DNA from: Stromatinia cepivora
Lineage: Eukaryota; Ascomycota; Leotiomycetes; Helotiales; Sclerotiniaceae
Reading direction: 5' to 3'
Length of the DNA: 64,000 bases
NCBI GenBank assembly: GCA_014898415.1
Contig: RCTD01000022.1
Location: 248,001-312,000, forward strand
The position numbers and the translations under genes were made by a program. The notes beneath the pieces are model-generated. The model worked only from the letters and a program-made list of their open reading frames with translations, had not been told where the DNA came from and made no database searches. Positions 61,423-64,000 of the stretch are shown piece after piece; within the stretch, counting starts at the first letter, position 1, and each line of letters opens with the position of its first letter.

Positions 61423-62787
61423 TCAAGCAGGGTTCCCTTTTTGTCTCTTCGTTATTCGTGGACTAGGCTTGACGTTGTTTTTGCCTGTCCCATTCACTTG
61501 TCCATCTTCTTCGGTCTTTACGGTACTTGGTCTTCTTCGTTTGTTACTCGCATTAGGGCTTGTGTTTGCGCTTGGGCCACTTGACGCAGTTCCATGCTGA
61601 CTCGGTTGGAGCTGCATTCCTGGAGCTTGAGCAGGACTTCCACCCATGTGTGGTGATCCTTCCGGTAGCTGTAAGTGTGTAGCTGCGGGAGAGGCACCAA
61701 TTGGAAAGTTATTTATTCCCGGTGTTCGTGGACCCGATGGATTTTGCTGAACACCGTTGGCTCCATTAGAACTTACTTGCGCAACATACGAATCCAGGGC
61801 GTCATAGGGCGAAAGTCCTGGATTAGAATGTGAGAAGTGGAATAGAGGATTCATTTGACCCAAAACCTCGACAAGCTAGAACTGTTAAAAAGTGGTACGC
61901 TTAAGAAGTGAGAGGCAAGACATACCTCAAGATACCGAAACACTGCAGGAGTGATTCCAAAATTAACTTTCAGTTTCGTTTCCGGTAGATCGAAATCGGG
62001 AGGGGCACTTGGTGGGGACTTCATCATCTTTTGCTTCTTCTTGTTCATTTCAGGCGATGGTTTGCCATCTGGCCCAGTATTAATGGCTTTCCACTCTTTT
62101 CCCCAATTATGAAGTGGCCTTGCAGCATCTAAAGCCATGCTACGCGGAACATACTCTTCGTGATTACTGGTCACGAATTCCAGTAGCTCGAGCTTTTGCT
62201 CTCCATCAAAATGAGCACGCAGTGTGCCATTTGCAACCAACTGAATCTCATTAGCACAGGAAATTCACAGCTAAGGGTTTGGTTTATGACTTACGTGAGA
62301 GCCATTGTCAAACCAGTAGACGAAGCTTGAGGTTTGACTTTCAATATAATGACTATTGAGCGGCAACTCCTTTTCAGTTCCTTTCTCCAATATCATCTGC
62401 ATGTTTCTAATGCCACTTTCGAAATGGGTATGGAAATATCTCGGAAGTGCGGGAGATGTTATCTCGTACTGCTTGTTGGAAAGTTCGTCGGTAACGAATA
62501 CGGAATGACGTAAAACTCCTGCTCGAGAGAAGAATCGATCCACAAAGCTTCCCCAATATCCTAAATCATCTTTTTGTTTCATGGTCTCAGCAGTCAGCCG
62601 CGAAGTACCATTCGCCATATAAACAGATAATGGCTTGGTAACCTTGCAAAAGCCACTAAGATGATCACTAAATTGCGCTAATCGCATTAGACATTGCCCC
62701 TTTAATTTATCTCCTTGTCTTGCCGCTTGTTGCTGTTGTAACATCACGGCAGCATGCTGTTGCTGCTGCTGTTGTTGCTGCTGCTGC

Positions 62788-62819
<32 letters not shown>

Positions 62820-63978
62820 CTGCTGCTGCTGTTGTTGCTGCTGAAGTCCTCCCGGCGGTTGCTGAGCTTGTATTGCTGGTGGTTGTGGTGGTTGAGACTG
62901 AGGCGTTGATGCTGACTGAGGCGGTTGACTCTGAGCTTGTGATTGATTTTGGTTCTGTTGTTGAGAAACAGCGGCGGCTTGAGCCTGGGCCTGAGCCTGA
63001 GCTTGAGCCTGTGCTTGTGCTTGTGCCTGAGCTTGAGCCTGAGCATGAGCTTGCTGCTGTTGCTGCTGTTGCTGTTGCTGTTGATGCTGCTGCTGCTGCT
63101 GTTGGGCGAGATGCTGTTGTTGGAATTGTTGTATTTGCTGGGGGGTCATTTGTGGATGTCCTGCTTGGCCATTTGGTCCATGATTTTGGGCATTTTGTTG
63201 TTGCATTGCCAGCATCATCTGATGATTCTAGCACGAATACGTATTAGTACACAAATTGTGGAATTGTAGATAAGAGCTTACCTGTTGATGTGCTTGCTGT
63301 TGATTAACGTTATCTTGAGCCATTTGTTGTTGCTGCGCAAGATGTTGTGGTAGATTTACTGGGCGTGCCAATCCGGGTGTACCATGTCGCATTGCAAATT
63401 GAGCGTTCATTTGGTTTGGATTCATCCCATGCATATTCATTGGCATTCCATTTGGCATCCCACCACTGTATTGCTGTTGCATTAGGACCTGACGTTGTCT
63501 AGCTGCTTGTTGTTGTGCCAACATTTGCTGTTGCATTAACTGGGGATGCGCGTTCACTGGGAAGATTCATTGTTAGTGTCATGTGCGAATGGTGAATGTA
63601 TAGAATGTAACTATGTAGCATTCATGTGAAGTACAGCATAAGAAAGAGAAAAAGCGATAGGAGGTATGACTTACTCATCTGTTGTTGTTGCTGTTGGAAC
63701 ATTGCTGCTTGCGCCTGTTGATTTGGATTCAAATGTTGTAAAGCATGTGCATTTGGTCCGCCAGCTCCAGGTGGCATACCAGCCATCATAGCACCAGCTT
63801 GAGTGACTTGAGGTCCACCTGGTCCAGAGACTCCCATATGCATCTGCTGAGGCATACCTGGACCTGGTTGGCCTTGCTGACCTTGAGCGTGAGGCATTCC
63901 AGCCATATGACCCTGAGGGACACCTTGATGTTGAAGTCCTGGATATGGTGAATGTGCTTGTTGTAAACTCGTCATCAT
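61423..63978 (-). CDS. PtaB: LIM-domain-binding / SEUSS-like transcriptional co-regulator (PtaB type)
   Basis: A nuclear co-regulator that pairs with LisH/Flo8-type factors (SomA) to control adhesion and development in Aspergillus; the role here is by family. Five exons: 63,978-63,675, 63,556-63,282, 63,227-62,295, 62,240-61,926 and 61,875-61,423, give 759 aa, in phase. Residues 1-365 are Gln/Met/Pro/Gly-rich with a long polyQ and an Ala-Gln repeat. The LIM_bind domain follows (about 370-550): CLMRLAQFSDHLSGF, YWGSFVDRFFSRAGVLRHSVFV, YEITSPALPRYFHTHFESGI, SFVYWFDNGSHLVANGTLRAHFDG. The tail has a basic KRRRPS and KRQKG, likely nuclear localisation signals. An in-frame TAA lies 16-18 nt upstream of ATG 63,978, so the start is probably real, though a splice join at CAAG|ATG near the window edge cannot be excluded. 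Confidence 0.88.
62750..62845. repeat. CAG/CAA (polyQ) repeat in the PtaB-type gene
   Basis: The plus strand reads CTG/TTG triplets almost without interruption; the minus strand encodes about 31 consecutive Gln. Confidence 0.92.
62970..63055. repeat. Ala-Gln hexamer repeat in the PtaB-type gene
   Basis: About twelve copies of the hexamer GCCTGA/GCTTGA/GCCTGT on the plus strand encode alternating Ala and Gln. A second polyQ lies just right of it (63,055-63,115). Confidence 0.9.
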
Positions 63979-64000
63979 CTTGCTTAAGGTCGATTATCCA

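Noticed and set aside
62720..63247. Long open frames on both strands
   Set aside because: They are shadows of the polyQ/Ala-Gln repeats read in other frames (poly-Val/Ala, poly-Leu, poly-Ser/Thr).

Overview
The window is nuclear DNA of a filamentous ascomycete. Short introns (mostly 49-120 bp, GT/GC...AG), fungal single-copy orthologues, and a 20-kb AT-only block full of C-to-T mutated retroelements support this. The pattern looks most like a Leotiomycete of the Botrytis/Sclerotinia kind, but that placement is inference.

Left gene arm (1-11.5 kb): complex I PSST/NDUFS7, choline-phosphate cytidylyltransferase and a PP2C phosphatase, all on the minus strand, then a small putative secreted protein on the plus strand. 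Each multi-exon model was rebuilt from splice sites and reading phase.

AT block (about 11.5-31.4 kb): no intact gene. It is a nest of repeat-induced-point-mutation (RIP) damaged transposons. A Ty1/copia element (13,011-24,891, 309-bp LTRs, gag to RNase H in order) sits inside a solo LTR of another family ('A'). It was itself hit by two 1,676-bp gag-only LTR elements ('E1', 'E2', opposite orientations) and one solo LTR 'A'. To its right are two Ty3/gypsy integrase relics in opposite orientation, a Tc1/mariner relic with recognisable TIRs carrying a nested 'D' repeat, and two 'C' LTRs. Family letters A-G are mine.

Right flank and right gene arm (31.4-64 kb): an MFS drug-pump pseudogene stands at the block edge. 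It is followed by a secreted hypothetical protein, gamma-glutamyl-phosphate reductase, COP9 subunit 3, RPA1, a dienelactone hydrolase, a TRAPP subunit, mitochondrial malonyl transferase, ALA dehydratase (HEM2), a 4.3-kb gene-poor stretch, a 701-aa disordered protein, a SET protein, a 6-phosphogluconate-dehydrogenase-like gene with two lesions, and a polyQ LIM-binding co-regulator (PtaB type).

The genes are mostly unrelated housekeeping functions (respiration, lipid, proline, haem and fatty-acid synthesis, replication, trafficking). Two head-to-head pairs share promoters: GPR/CSN3 and RPA1/DLH. The most unusual material is the transposon nest, its gag-only elements, the antisense reading frames in the copia 3' region, and apparent RIP damage in the neighbouring MFS gene. 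No tRNA, rRNA or CRISPR array was seen.
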